Assembly (NCBI RefSeq): GCF_014023125.1
Contig: NZ_CP048914.1
Location: forward strand, 772,698-836,697
Source: Candidatus Xianfuyuplasma coldseepsis
GTDB taxonomy: Bacteria > Bacillota_I > Bacilli_A > Izemoplasmatales > Izemoplasmataceae
Length of the DNA stretch: 64,000 nucleotides
Direction: 5' to 3'
Positions 1-10,900 of this stretch are shown one piece after another (position 1 is the first letter of the stretch; each line of letters begins with the position of its first letter). The notes beneath the pieces are model-generated. The model worked only from the letters and a program-made list of their open reading frames with translations, was not told the origin of the DNA and did not search any database. The position numbers were made by a program, and so were the translations under genes.

Positions 1-317
1 ATCGGATCAAATGTATCCATTAGTAAAAACTCTTGTAGGGTCATCTCACGCTGTAAATCGGGATGTTTTACAAAGAATTGATCAATGGAAGTCGCTTCCG
101 CTGGCCAGGAAGAACGATATGTTAAGGGGTTACGATGAAAAATATCGTCATCGGGTTCATACTGATAATGACTAACGATTAAGTCTTGGAACTTCTTGTA
201 TTTATACAGTTCCATGTTCCCTGTTTTTTCATATTCAAGTTGTTTCTTTAACTTGAATTTTGTGATGTCAAAACCATTGAGTTCCAACAACAGCATTAAC
301 TCTTCACTCGGATTCAT
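1..317 (-). CDS. hypothetical protein, C-terminus cut by window edge
   Basis: An open frame of about 105 codons runs from an ATG at 317 off the left edge with no stop. A strong AAGGAGGG ribosome binding site lies six bases upstream of the ATG. The visible protein starts MNPSEELMLLLELNGFDI and is rich in Lys, Glu and aromatic residues. It has no signal peptide or membrane segment, so it looks cytoplasmic. It follows the CvpA-like gene by only 15 bases on the same strand and is probably cotranscribed with it. I do not recognise the family. The call rests on the open frame, the RBS and the tight spacing. Confidence 0.7.
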   Translation of the reverse strand, partial: MNPSEELMLLLELNGFDITKFKLKKQLEYEKTGNMELYKYKKFQDLIVSHYQYEPDDDIFHRNPLTYRSSWPAEATSIDQFFVKHPDLQREMTLQEFLLMDTFDP

Positions 318-332
318 CGTATCCCTCCTTTC

Positions 333-2675
333 CTAGCGGATTAAGCTCTTAACTTTTAATCTAAAATCATCACTAAACAAGCCGTATTCATCTTCGCCAA
401 GAATACGCATTGCTTCAATCGTGATTTGTCCATCAGCATACATTTGTTCCAGTAACGTAGTACCATTGGTTTCATCGACAACATTAAACGCGAATTGATC
501 GGCAATAGCCGACACACTCTCTTGTGTAATTACATTGTTTTCAACCGATGCATTCACTTCAGCTAAGAAAGCATGCATTTTATCAGAATCGTATACTTTG
601 GGATTATTCTCTTCATCAACCATAAAGTAGGCTTTAAAGTAGATTTCACCAACCAAGTAACGTACATTCATGAAATCACCAAATAATCCGCCTTCTGAGC
701 TGTTTTGGGTACAGATTTGTACATCATACCCCTGGACGTACTGCGGGTTACCACAGAACCGTGCAGCATCATTAAATACCGCGGCAATCAGTGGGGTCGT
801 TTCCAAGGTCTCATATACATCGAGATGATACTTCATGACACTAATACCGATTTTAAGAATCATTGGAATATCTCCTTGGATACTGCTTGCAATATCCTTG
901 TAGTACTCCTCGTATTCATCGACAAGTCCCTTTGTACTCTCTAAAATATCCTGTACTTCGGGAAACCCTTCAAATGGCTCATCAAATAATCCTGCTTCAT
1001 AATCATACTTGAATTGTGAAATAATCCACGATACACTTTCCCCTTCAAATAGCGTTCCAACAATGCTGAACGCTTCATCGGCAAAGTCATAATCAACAAC
1101 TAGTGCTGTGTTAAATGCTGGACAACGACTACTTTCAAGTGCAATGTCATCAAGTTCCACCGTATCAATGTTTTCCATTGTGCATTCCAACCACAAGGTG
1201 AATACATCATACGACCGGATACTCATTTGTGCAAGATAGAGTTTCTCTTCCAATGCATCATCACTAACACCCGCCATAATATCGTCGTAATTCGCTTTAA
1301 AACTGACAATAACCGCTGATATGTTATTCATGTTCGGTGGCGTATTATCACCATTGGATAAACCTTCAACATACCATTTTAGCAATCCCGCATGATTTTC
1401 AAAGTTCGATCCAAGGCTCGTTAAATCACTGCGAATATCCTCTTTATTCGCATAATCATCAACATATTCTTGGGCTGCAACGACTTCATCAGATGGTTCC
1501 AACTCAGGATCAATTGGCGCTACTGTACCTTCATATGGAACATAGTTTGACGGCTCATCCAAACTCATTTCTGGTCGAGTTTCGGTGAACTCCTGTGTAA
1601 ATGCAGTTCCTGATAATAATGCATCAACTTTCAATGTTTCATACGCTTCTAATGCATCCAAATAGACATCCAGTTCATCCAAGTAGAGTTCGTATGCTTG
1701 GGTATACTCGTAATTGGCAAGTAATTCTTCATAGTTCTCAACCGACGCTTCATAAACATCAACAATCTCTTGGTTGGCATCGAAGATTTCATTAAACTGA
1801 TTTTCATAATCAAGTAAATCTTGATATAGATAGGTATTTGTATCGGTTTCAGTCACCAATATGTAACTAACACCATAGTAATTTGTTAAACTTAATGATT
1901 CATCAAACATCTCGAAATAGGCAGTATCTAAGGCGTTTTTCGCCTCCTCAGTTAAGTCGCTATAGACGAGATTCATAAAGTCTTTTTCATAGGAGTTCGC
2001 ACCACCCATATACTGCTGTTGGTACTCGGTAATGGCTTCGTTATAGTAATCTTCAATTCCCTCTTGCGATAGCAATTGTTGGAAGGCGTCTGCCTTGTCC
2101 GCAAGCCCTTTAATTGGAACTGCTTTTTCCGCTGTTCGGGCGATCCGTGAGAATGGTGGTGGGTGCTCCAAGACAAAATTCGTTAAATAGGAGTTAACGG
2201 AAACGAGATTGATGGAAAATGCCGGTAAAATAATGAAATACACCAAAACATATCCGTTAATTAGTGAGAACAATGCTCCAAGGTAATTGTTCTTTTTCCC
2301 AAGTTTTGCACGCATATTCTCATTTAACAAATATCGTCTTGCGTAAATTGATAAAATAAATATACCGGTAAACACAACAATATATGTGGATAAATAGGCA
2401 ATAATCATTGTCACCGTATTTTTACCAAAACTCAAATACTCACTTACCAATTCAAAGAATAGCGTATTGGAAAGCGGGACATAGAGGTAGTTGGTAATCA
2501 TCGGTCCCATATAATAAATGATGACAAATGGTAAGATAAGGTTAATCGATAAGCGAATTTGTTTATGGCCACCTGAAATATACCCATACACTAAGTATGC
2601 GCTGAATATTAAGATTAATACGACGTCAAAATTAAACGGTAGTGCTACTTCTTCAGGTATAATAGCCGATAACAT
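333..2675 (-). CDS. CvpA-like membrane protein with very large extracytoplasmic domain
   Basis: This 780-aa protein has four hydrophobic segments near the N-terminus (about residues 17-33, 42-60, 88-112 and 131-155). The first contains a Gly-rich turn (GYISGG), as in the CvpA/colicin V production family. Residues 160-780 are hydrophilic, Asp/Glu/Tyr-rich and contain several predicted helical stretches. CvpA proteins are normally 160-200 aa, so most of this protein is an added domain, probably outside the cell. An AAAGGAGG site precedes the ATG. The gene follows the secreted 627-aa protein gene, with a terminator hairpin between them. CvpA homology is judged by eye. The role of the ectodomain is unknown. 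Confidence 0.65.
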   Translation of the reverse strand: MLSAIIPEEVALPFNFDVVLILIFSAYLVYGYISGGHKQIRLSINLILPFVIIYYMGPMITNYLYVPLSNTLFFELVSEYLSFGKNTVTMIIAYLSTYIVVFTGIFILSIYARRYLLNENMRAKLGKKNNYLGALFSLINGYVLVYFIILPAFSINLVSVNSYLTNFVLEHPPPFSRIARTAEKAVPIKGLADKADAFQQLLSQEGIEDYYNEAITEYQQQYMGGANSYEKDFMNLVYSDLTEEAKNALDTAYFEMFDESLSLTNYYGVSYILVTETDTNTYLYQDLLDYENQFNEIFDANQEIVDVYEASVENYEELLANYEYTQAYELYLDELDVYLDALEAYETLKVDALLSGTAFTQEFTETRPEMSLDEPSNYVPYEGTVAPIDPELEPSDEVVAAQEYVDDYANKEDIRSDLTSLGSNFENHAGLLKWYVEGLSNGDNTPPNMNNISAVIVSFKANYDDIMAGVSDDALEEKLYLAQMSIRSYDVFTLWLECTMENIDTVELDDIALESSRCPAFNTALVVDYDFADEAFSIVGTLFEGESVSWIISQFKYDYEAGLFDEPFEGFPEVQDILESTKGLVDEYEEYYKDIASSIQGDIPMILKIGISVMKYHLDVYETLETTPLIAAVFNDAARFCGNPQYVQGYDVQICTQNSSEGGLFGDFMNVRYLVGEIYFKAYFMVDEENNPKVYDSDKMHAFLAEVNASVENNVITQESVSAIADQFAFNVVDETNGTTLLEQMYADGQITIEAMRILGEDEYGLFSDDFRLKVKSLIR

Positions 2676-2703
2676 AATTCGCCTCCTTTCACCCTAAACT
2701 TCA

Positions 2704-2734
2704 AGAAAAACCCTTGGTTAAAAAGGGTTTTTCT
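2704..2734 (-). terminator. intrinsic terminator, 12-bp perfect stem
   Basis: A perfect 12-bp inverted repeat (AGAAAAACCCTT and its complement) surrounds a 7-base loop, giving an A-tract/T-tract hairpin. It lies downstream of the 627-aa secreted protein gene and just before the CvpA-like gene, so it probably limits readthrough between them. Confidence 0.75.
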
Positions 2735-2792
2735 ATATACTATTATTCAAATGAATTAGGGGGGTTAGATCAATTGTTATTATTCGGGTTCG

Positions 2793-4676
2793 TTATTCGG
2801 TTGGGATATCGTCTTCTCCAAGGGCTCCAAAGATACCTTCAAATCCTGTTAATACGGATGGATCGATTAGATCAACGATGGTATCTAAGAATTCTTCTTG
2901 AGTTTCTGAATCCAAATCTTCAAAGTTGGTAAATAGATCTTCGATTTGTTCACCTGTTACAGTTCCACCAGTTGAGATGGTATCTTGTAGATCTTCAACA
3001 GCACTTAATACGGCTCCCTCAGTAGGATCGTTTGTATCCAATACGCCACCAAGATCGGTGATTAATTCTTCACTACCTACAACATCTTCTAAGGCATCGG
3101 TGAATGCATCCAATGTTGCTTGATATTGTCCTGCAGTAACGGTTAATACAATCGCGTTTTCTTCCAAAGCGATACCGGTAACTTCAACAGCACCTTCATT
3201 GGTACCTTCTCCGAGTAATGCGCTTAACCCAGCAGCAGAGATGATTAGATCTCCATCTTCGTTAAACTGACCAAACTCGACATCGCCCATTTCGGCAAAT
3301 ACTTGTTTAAATGCACTTAAATCAAGGATTTCTAGGTAATCACCACTGTTTTCATCAACATCTTTACCAGCGGTAATGTCAACAAATCGGAAGTGCAATT
3401 CTTCACTTGTACTTGAGATTTGCTCTGCACGGATCACAACGAGGGAATCAATACCAGCAATACGGAATTGGGCTTTTACATAGATTTCCGTTGCTTCAAA
3501 TTCAAACCAAATCGCTTTTAAACCGAGTTCAATGTTTTCCGTTTCGGTTTCATTAATCGGAATTTCAACGGTTTGACGTGTATCACTAAATCCGTCTGCA
3601 TTGTAATAGATCAATTTATTGAAGGTTTTTTCTTTAATTTTAAATCCACCATCAAGGAAAGAACTATTAAAGATGTATTCTGTGAATAAATCTTGCATGT
3701 AGGCTTCGGGATCAAATAATTCGGGATTGAATTCACCAATAACGGTTTCGGTTCCAACCTCTTCTTGATCATGGAGATCATAGACGTACTCTGGGAATCC
3801 AGAATCATCGGTAGAACGGAATTTAGAAACGCCAGCTGTTAGAACAAATTCATCATCTTGTAAATCAAAATTAATCAATTGATTTTCAAAGATTATCGAT
3901 AATACTTCTTGTCCTAATAGAGCTCCAGAATCCACTTCACCATTATCGTCTGTTGCCATTGATTCTAAGATTTCATCTTTTTGAATTGTAAACGATAGGT
4001 TATTTAAATCAAGTTCACCTAGAGGAATCTCATCAAGATTGCTTTCCAAATCAATGTCGGCTTGTGATTCCAGCATATTGATAATACTTGTGAAGAATGA
4101 TTTTGGCAATGGTAAACGTCCAAGTTGAACTTTATCAAACTCTAAGTAATAGTAATCTGGATCATCTTCAAATAAGAAGTGAACTTCTACAACTGTTTTA
4201 TAAGTCATTTGGCCGTTTAAATCAATTTCCAAGAAGGCATTGAAAACAAATCGTCCAGGATCTGAGGACGTATCACCATCATAGAATGATACCCAAAGTC
4301 CAACCAAACGATAGCTAAAATCATAACCTTCTACAGGAACGTAATCAGCAAATACATAACATTCTTCATCTGTCATACAATCTTCACCTGGATTATAGTC
4401 TGGATTGTTCTCCAAAACCGCATCGTAAATCGCTCGATTGATGATGTCAGAATGTAAATTAAAAACTAAATCGTCGGATGTTCCATCTTCCACTTCTTGG
4501 ATTGATGTATCCAACTCGGTAAACAATAATGTTTCGGCATTATCTTTATCCGGCCCGTATAAATACGTAGGCATGTGTTCATCACCTGTACCATCATACA
4601 TTAAGGTTGCAGCAAGTGCAGGTGTCCCCAATATAACCGCAATTGGTATAAAGAGTGCTAAAAATAATTTTTTCAT
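2793..4676 (-). CDS. secreted protein of unknown function (627 aa)
   Basis: The N-terminus MKKLFLALFIPIAVILGTPA followed by LAA is a signal peptide with a type I cleavage site near residue 23. No lipobox or later membrane segment is visible, so the mature protein should be released or loosely held outside. It is strongly acidic. Alternating hydrophobic strands fill residues 30-460, and a C-terminal part (about 510-627) is low in complexity and rich in Asp, Glu, Leu and Thr. It lies 101 bases downstream of tsaD, with a possible TATACT -10 element at 4717-4722. I do not recognise a named domain. Its position beside the large surface operon and the CvpA-like protein suggests a cell-envelope role, which is inference. 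Confidence 0.7.
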   Translation of the reverse strand: MKKLFLALFIPIAVILGTPALAATLMYDGTGDEHMPTYLYGPDKDNAETLLFTELDTSIQEVEDGTSDDLVFNLHSDIINRAIYDAVLENNPDYNPGEDCMTDEECYVFADYVPVEGYDFSYRLVGLWVSFYDGDTSSDPGRFVFNAFLEIDLNGQMTYKTVVEVHFLFEDDPDYYYLEFDKVQLGRLPLPKSFFTSIINMLESQADIDLESNLDEIPLGELDLNNLSFTIQKDEILESMATDDNGEVDSGALLGQEVLSIIFENQLINFDLQDDEFVLTAGVSKFRSTDDSGFPEYVYDLHDQEEVGTETVIGEFNPELFDPEAYMQDLFTEYIFNSSFLDGGFKIKEKTFNKLIYYNADGFSDTRQTVEIPINETETENIELGLKAIWFEFEATEIYVKAQFRIAGIDSLVVIRAEQISSTSEELHFRFVDITAGKDVDENSGDYLEILDLSAFKQVFAEMGDVEFGQFNEDGDLIISAAGLSALLGEGTNEGAVEVTGIALEENAIVLTVTAGQYQATLDAFTDALEDVVGSEELITDLGGVLDTNDPTEGAVLSAVEDLQDTISTGGTVTGEQIEDLFTNFEDLDSETQEEFLDTIVDLIDPSVLTGFEGIFGALGEDDIPTE

Positions 4677-4777
4677 TGTGTTTCCTCACTTTCGAATAAC
4701 GTTTTCTTCTAACCCCAGTATATAGAAAATATGTGGATATTTTATGAACTTGCTTTTAATAAGTTATGAAATTAACA

Positions 4778-5770
4778 TCACTCCAATCGTAGACGAGATG
4801 CACCATTCAAGGTCATATCATCTGTTTTCTGTATTTTTTTGTACTGGTAATACCCCGCAATTCCAATCATCGCGGCATTATCGGTACAATATTTAAATTG
4901 CGGAACAACCACCTCTACGTCTGTGATTTGTTCATCAATTTTTTTTCGTAATCCTTTATTGGCGGCAACACCACCAGCGATGATAAACATCTTTGCATCA
5001 TACTGTTCAATCGCTCGTTTACTCTTATCAACCAAAACATCGGTAACCGCTTCTTGAAAGGATGCACATAAATTAGACACGTGTACTTCTTCATTGCGTT
5101 GATGAATATTGTGAACCAAGTTTATCACATGGGACTTTATACCGGAGAAACTAAAATCAAAGGTATCGCCCATAGAGATGTCCGGCATCGGATAGGTGGG
5201 TTGTCCCTCGATGGCCAATTGATCGACAATCGGTCCACCTGGATAACCTAGTCCAACCGTACGAGCCACTTTATCATAGGCTTCTCCTACGGCGTCGTCC
5301 ATCGTTTCACCAAGTTTTTGAAAATCATAATGTTCTTCCATTAAGATCAGTTCGGTATGTCCACCACTTACAACAAGACAAATCAAGGGAAACGCCAAAT
5401 CGCGTTCAATCGCATTGGAATAGATGTGTCCCGCAATGTGATGAACCCCAACAAGAGGAATCTGATTCGCAAAGGCAAATGCCTTGGCAGCATTGACACC
5501 AACGAGTAAACTACCAATCAACCCAGGACCTTTTGTGACTGCTACTAGATCAATATCATCCTTGGGTATTTGTGCTTGTTCAAGTGCTTCTTCAAACACC
5601 ATTGTAATCCCTTTTATATGCTCTCGTGAAGCGATTTCCGGAACCACACCACCATACTGTTTATGAACGTCAATTTGCGACAAAACGACATTGCTTAAGA
5701 TGACTTTTCCATCTCGTTGAATACTGACACTCGTCTCATCACAAGAACTTTCAACACTTAACACAATCAT
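4778..5770 (-). CDS. tsaD: tRNA N6-adenosine threonylcarbamoyltransferase TsaD
   Basis: TsaD transfers the threonylcarbamoyl group to A37 of ANN-decoding tRNAs (t6A), working with TsaB and TsaE in the cytoplasm. The 330-aa sequence starts [14 protein letters not shown], and the metal-binding HxxxH motif (HHIAGH) is at about residue 110. It also has the family ATP-binding segments SGGHTEL and GGPIVD and the C-terminal CTDNAAMI. Length is normal for the family. The ATG overlaps the rimI stop by 4 nt, so translation is coupled. The partners tsaE and tsaB lie 19 kb upstream on the same strand instead of immediately before rimI, an unusual split of a conserved gene order. Confidence 0.97.
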   Translation of the reverse strand: MIVLSVESSCDETSVSIQRDGKVILSNVVLSQIDVHKQYGGVVPEIASREHIKGITMVFEEALEQAQIPKDDIDLVAVTKGPGLIGSLLVGVNAAKAFAFANQIPLVGVHHIAGHIYSNAIERDLAFPLICLVVSGGHTELILMEEHYDFQKLGETMDDAVGEAYDKVARTVGLGYPGGPIVDQLAIEGQPTYPMPDISMGDTFDFSFSGIKSHVINLVHNIHQRNEEVHVSNLCASFQEAVTDVLVDKSKRAIEQYDAKMFIIAGGVAANKGLRKKIDEQITDVEVVVPQFKYCTDNAAMIGIAGYYQYKKIQKTDDMTLNGASRLRLE

Positions 5771-6219
5771 ATTCTCACTCCTATGGAATACATCATGACT
5801 AGAGCATCTTCGCCATCCTCATAATATTGTTTTCTAGTTGTCACTGCGGAAAATCCTAGTTTCTTATACAATTCCACCGCAGGTGTATTACTCGGTCGTA
5901 CTTCAAGCGTAATATTCTCAATATGTTCGCTTCTACAGATTTCAATCACGCGTTTCACAAGTAGTGTCCCATACCCCTGATTACGGTATCGATCTTCGAT
6001 AAACAAATTCAATATTTCAGCATTGGGAAGCGTTAACCAACATCCAATGTACCCAACACGTTTGCCTTCTCTTAAAGCGATAAAGTAACGGGACATATCA
6101 TTGTACATAATTTCGTTATACAATGTTTTTTCACCTAAACTCTTACCAAATATCTTGATTTCTTGTTGATACACATAAGGAATATCACTTAAATCCATTT
6201 TTCGTATCTGGATATTCAT
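5767..6219 (-). CDS. rimI: ribosomal-protein-alanine N-acetyltransferase RimI (GNAT)
   Basis: A 150-aa single-domain GNAT acetyltransferase. It has the acetyl-CoA binding pattern [15 protein letters not shown] (about residues 80-95) and the C-terminal LYKKLGFS followed by Tyr-rich sequence typical of RimI. The family acetylates the N-terminal alanine of ribosomal protein S18 (and other proteins). It sits directly before tsaD with a 4-nt overlap, the usual Firmicutes context (tsaE-tsaB-rimI-tsaD). Here its upstream neighbour is a lipoprotein gene 17 nt away. RimI versus another GNAT rests on both sequence pattern and context. Confidence 0.88.
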   Translation of the reverse strand: MNIQIRKMDLSDIPYVYQQEIKIFGKSLGEKTLYNEIMYNDMSRYFIALREGKRVGYIGCWLTLPNAEILNLFIEDRYRNQGYGTLLVKRVIEICRSEHIENITLEVRPSNTPAVELYKKLGFSAVTTRKQYYEDGEDALVMMYSIGVRI

Positions 6220-6236
6220 GTCATCACCTCAATATT

Positions 6237-7100
6237 CTACTCTGTCTCGTCGTCGGTACTGTCCTCACTACTAAAGTTAATACCGATTTCATCTTGTAAT
6301 TCATCCATGGCTGCAATTTCATCCGCATACAATGTTTCGAAGTCTGCAATGAGCGGTATAACTTCTGTCAGGTTTTGCAAATCCATAATGTTGATATCAT
6401 CGGGAATACCATTGATCTCATTCTTTGTCGGAACGTTGTCTTGATGTTTTAAATACAACTGTTCATATATTCCCATATCTTTGTAGTAATTGTGATACCC
6501 ATTTAATAGTTCATCGCGATCTTCATTAATAATCATACTGTATGTACCGAGTAATTCACGTGTATGTGGTAACTCATAAATTTCAATGAAGCGGACCAAC
6601 TCTTCCGGATTGTAAATAATGATACTAACGGTTGTATTTTTATCCTCGGTAATGGTTCCCATTAAATGGTATTCATCCGCAAACCCTTGTCGGAATTGAT
6701 TGTTGGTATCTACGGTTTTATAGAGACAACTCAAATTGTCAAACTTATACCGTGTGTTTCCAACTTCAATGTTAATTGGTATCAGTAAATCGTTTAAATA
6801 TTCCGTACAAACCGAACGTGGTTGCATGAACACATTACCGGTAAATCCCTCTATTTCGATGTCGAAGTCAATATTTGGATTCAGCATAATCATCTCTTCA
6901 ATCGATAGTAAATGATCGATATTGAGTTCAATCAACTCCCCGTTTGTATCGGTTTTATAATCAATAATTATTTCACCATCTGTAGAAAATAGAGTATTGT
7001 CTTGGCGTGGTTTGAAGTTATATACAAGAGCATCTTCCCCACCACAAGAACTCAGGATAAACACAAGTACAATTACAATAACGCTAAGCATCTTTTTCAT
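6237..7100 (-). CDS. lipoprotein, paralogue of the upstream lipoprotein
   Basis: The N-terminus MKKMLSVIVIVLVFILSSCG is a lipoprotein signal peptide with the lipobox LSSC (Cys19), so the protein should be anchored to the outer face of the membrane. The mature part is about 268 aa, acidic, with an alpha/beta-like N-terminal half and a helical C-terminal half ending in a Glu/Asp tail. It resembles the upstream lipoprotein (7097-7939) at three places: an IIxYxTxxxGE strand, a Cys-xxx-IP-I segment, and a second Cys-x-Tyr. The ATG overlaps the upstream stop by 4 nt, and rimI begins 17 nt downstream. I do not recognise the family. Confidence 0.82.
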   Translation of the reverse strand: MKKMLSVIVIVLVFILSSCGGEDALVYNFKPRQDNTLFSTDGEIIIDYKTDTNGELIELNIDHLLSIEEMIMLNPNIDFDIEIEGFTGNVFMQPRSVCTEYLNDLLIPINIEVGNTRYKFDNLSCLYKTVDTNNQFRQGFADEYHLMGTITEDKNTTVSIIIYNPEELVRFIEIYELPHTRELLGTYSMIINEDRDELLNGYHNYYKDMGIYEQLYLKHQDNVPTKNEINGIPDDINIMDLQNLTEVIPLIADFETLYADEIAAMDELQDEIGINFSSEDSTDDETE

Positions 7101-7939
7101 TGGAACATCCCCAATCTGCTTAAGGTATCGTAGATTGCATCTAAAATATCTCCTGCGTTTTTTAATCGAACTTGTTTAATCAATTCATGATCACGTCCTA
7201 GGGCTTCAATCGTTTCTTCCGACCAAATGTTATTGACATCTTCATCTTGATAATCATCGCGTAATGTAAGTAGATTAATTGATTGATTTTGAAGGATGTA
7301 ATTCTCTAGTACATGAATCTCACTCATGGTTTCCGATAACCGTTCATAAGTATTACCTGCTTGGGTATAACTCATTGGTAACACGGAGACAATCTCTTTT
7401 TCCCATCGGAACGAGTTAAATGTGATTTGCTCGATAAACAAAATATCCTCAAACGTATTCAGTTTAAAATCAGCTTGTTTAAATCGCTGGATATTAGTGA
7501 TTTCAATCGGTATATCTTGCTCTGGAACTTCAGGTTCACTGAATCCATTATGAAAGATGTATTCATCGTATGAGCAATACCCGTTGTCTCGCACATTATA
7601 GACATAGGTTTCATCGGCAATACGAATAAAGCGAGGTATTGCAGTTTCCCGGGTAATCCCACAACTAAGTAGTTCTTCGCTTGTTACAATGTTTGAAAAT
7701 TCTGCATCACTTTCTAACTGATCAACATCAAACTGTGTATAATCCAACGCTTCAAAATATGTCATTAGTTGATCAATCAAGAAGATATCAATCTCACCAA
7801 TGGAGTTTGTGTGGTATTGAATAATCAGGTTTTCAGATATGACATAACCACTACGATTTTTCTCATAATTTCCACGATCAAACAACCCACATCCAGTGAG
7901 TAGTATTGACAGGGATAAAATGAGAAATAATCGTTTCAT
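7097..7939 (-). CDS. lipoprotein, first of a paralogous pair
   Basis: The protein is 280 aa with a short lipoprotein signal MKRLFLILSLSILLTGC (lipobox LTGC, Cys17). The mature region contains LIIQYHTNSIGEI, an internal Cys followed by an IPxFI strand, and a second Cys-Ser-Tyr. These match the neighbouring lipoprotein and suggest gene duplication followed by divergence; the two internal cysteines could form a disulfide. The C-terminal third is helical. It starts 4 nt after the giant LRR lipoprotein and overlaps the next lipoprotein by 4 nt, so it belongs to the same operon. Function is unknown. A role as accessory subunit of the nearby ABC transporters or the giant lipoprotein is inference. 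Confidence 0.82.
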   Translation of the reverse strand: MKRLFLILSLSILLTGCGLFDRGNYEKNRSGYVISENLIIQYHTNSIGEIDIFLIDQLMTYFEALDYTQFDVDQLESDAEFSNIVTSEELLSCGITRETAIPRFIRIADETYVYNVRDNGYCSYDEYIFHNGFSEPEVPEQDIPIEITNIQRFKQADFKLNTFEDILFIEQITFNSFRWEKEIVSVLPMSYTQAGNTYERLSETMSEIHVLENYILQNQSINLLTLRDDYQDEDVNNIWSEETIEALGRDHELIKQVRLKNAGDILDAIYDTLSRLGMFQ

Positions 7940-7943
7940 ATGA

Positions 7944-10900
7944 TTACACTCCTATCGTAAAGGTAAGTGCACCTTGCAATGCCAGTGCATTGGCATCCGC
8001 TTGTGCTTCAATTGCCGCTGGAAGTGCCGCTTGTAATGTAGCTTCATCCATCAATGCAGCAATATTGTTTAAGGTTGTTGTAATGGCGGTACGAATGGTT
8101 GTTTCTTCACCGGCCCCTAAGTCTCCTACGGTGATTCCCGCATCGGTTAAATAACTTTGGAAGTAGTCTTCTTCGGTACCGAGTGTATCCGTATCAATCG
8201 CATTACGGAGTGTTACTTCGTCCAAGTGATCCATATATTCATTGGCTTGAATCTCCGCCCAAGAATCATCAATGGTATCATCACGTAAGCCGTTATATAT
8301 TTCATTATCAATCGCTTCTTGAGCCGTTACTGCAGGAAGTTCTTGATCGTAATAATAATCGTAGATATCTTGATCTGTTAATGGTGAATACAATGTCACA
8401 GAAGTACCGTCTAATGCAGTAATGATATCTCCTACGTTAGTGGCATCCAACGTATTCATATTAAGTGTTTGTAACGATGCTAACATGGTTGTACTCGCAA
8501 AGTCAATAGTAGTAATTAAGGTATCATTCATGGTATAGGTATCACTAACACTAAGTCCTGTTGTTGTCAGTGTATCAATATTGAGTCCAACAACTTCTAA
8601 TTCACCAACGTTACCGGTAATCGATACCTCATTCTCACTTGCCAGTGTAATGGTACCAATGCTTAAATCTGTGATATTAACACTAAGTGGATTAAGACCT
8701 TCATACGAAATAGTTACTTCGGTAAATCCACCAAGAATAGCCGCTTCCACTTCAATGTTTTCGGATAATGTCGCAACATTTGTCGGTGTCGTTTGATTTT
8801 GATGAATAATAAATGTATCAATAACCACATTATTTGTATCAATACTTGCTATCGGACCTGTAATCGTGACATCAAACTCATTAACGGTATGCACTCCATC
8901 ATAGGTAATATCCGTAAGGCTACCAGTTTCCGTTATTGTAACGGAAGTTGCATCAACATTTAATGCAAGGATTGTTGAGGTTGTAGCACCCATCTCTAAA
9001 TCAGCTACTGATCCAGTGATAGACTGTACATTTGAACCATCTAAGACAATAAGTGTATTCGGTGTAGTGAAGTTTATATCAAGAACATTTGCCGTCACAC
9101 TCATGGAACCGCTCAACGCACTTGTTAGATTCATGGTATAGGTTGATACTGTTTCAAAAGTGACATCTGGAATGTCTGTCGTTAAGTTGAAGTTATCTTG
9201 AATTGTAGTAATTGAAAGACTTGTTGAAACGTTTCCTAAAGACGTATCCAGTGATGCTAATGCATCGGAAACAATGAATAAATCGCTTGTGTTTAAACCA
9301 GATAAATCGATACTTGTCATGAAGTCATCGTCAATATCCAACGAACTCATTGAACCAGATACCGTAAGCGATACTGCTTCTGAAGTAACAAACACATCCG
9401 CAAGAACACTTGTTACATCGACGGTATCAATCGCTGTTCCTAACATCGATATTGAGTTGGCATTCGGCACAACAACGGTCAGATCTGATTGTGATGTCGT
9501 AACAGAGACATCACTTAGTGATGCATTTGTAGTATTGAATGATGTTAATCCTGTAGAAAGGTAAAACACAGTATCAAAGGATGTTCCAATACTGTAGGTA
9601 ATATCTGATAAATTCGTTCCTGTAAAGGTTACATCAGCTGCGGACCCACCTACATTTAACACGGTTGGTACTGCATAATTACCCGTGATTATGGCTTGAT
9701 TATTACCGATAGATAACTGAATATCCGTCAATGTTGTTGCTTCAATATCCACATCATCTAACGCACTAATGTCAATACCGGTTGTATTTGTCGTAATATC
9801 GATTGAACCATTATTCTTTGATGAATTGATTTCCAAATCTGTAGCTCCTTGAAGATCTACATCATAGGCAGACGATGAAGCTGAAATGGTAGTCGTATCG
9901 ACATTGGACCCGTTAATTACGGACAGCGAAGCTGTGGTTGCATCACTAATATTCAATGTGCTTACAGAAGCATCGTTCAAATTAACAAGAGACAACTGCG
10001 ACGAATCAATGACGAGGATCGATATCGTACTAGCCGCATTCACATTTACGGTTGAATGATCTCCATTTAACGTAATTCCCGATGCCGTTACGTTATTTAA
10101 ACTCATAGTTACAGCGCTAGATGTAAGGGTTGCAGCATTAATTTCTCCAGAGAATGTTTCCATATTTGGAGTTGTTAATACAAGAGTCTGTACATTTAAT
10201 GCATCCATATCAAGTGTTGTTACGTCGGTCTCAATATTTACCAAAGCAATATCAACATCATTGGTTTGAATCGTATCCAACGAGGTGTTTGTTAAATCCA
10301 ATCGAGATAAGGTAGATGTTCCAACCAAGGTGAAATCAGTAACTGGTATCGCATCCCCAATCAATTGGGTAATATTCGTTGTTGCACTAAGGCTTGCGGC
10401 ACTGTCAATCAAGGTCACGGTTCCGCTATCAATATCAACATCCAATGTGGATAACGGTGCATTTAAGTACAATGCAGTTGAGCCACTACCAATAATGGTA
10501 AGACCTGCTTGTGACGATATGATGGTTACTTGATCAAGCGTAGCTGTACCATAGTTTAATGTTGTAAATGCTGTGGATTCAACTGATACGGATTCCACAG
10601 TAGAGGAATTATCAATAGTAATGCTACTTCTATTATCATCAGTAATCGTTATACTATCTGCTGTAGCAGTAATCGCTAATGGATTTGAGGACGACGAATT
10701 CATATGGAACTCATTATTTGGTGTATTCAAAGTTAAATCGTCAATCGCATTCCCGTTTAATGTGATTAATGTAGCATTTGGAACAGATAATGACATCGTT
10801 GAAGCATTTGCCGAAATTGTCATCTCATTTATCGTTCCAGAAGTTAGGTTTATGCTTTCTATTGGGCTTGTACTTAGGGTTACTGTATCAGCTGACAATG

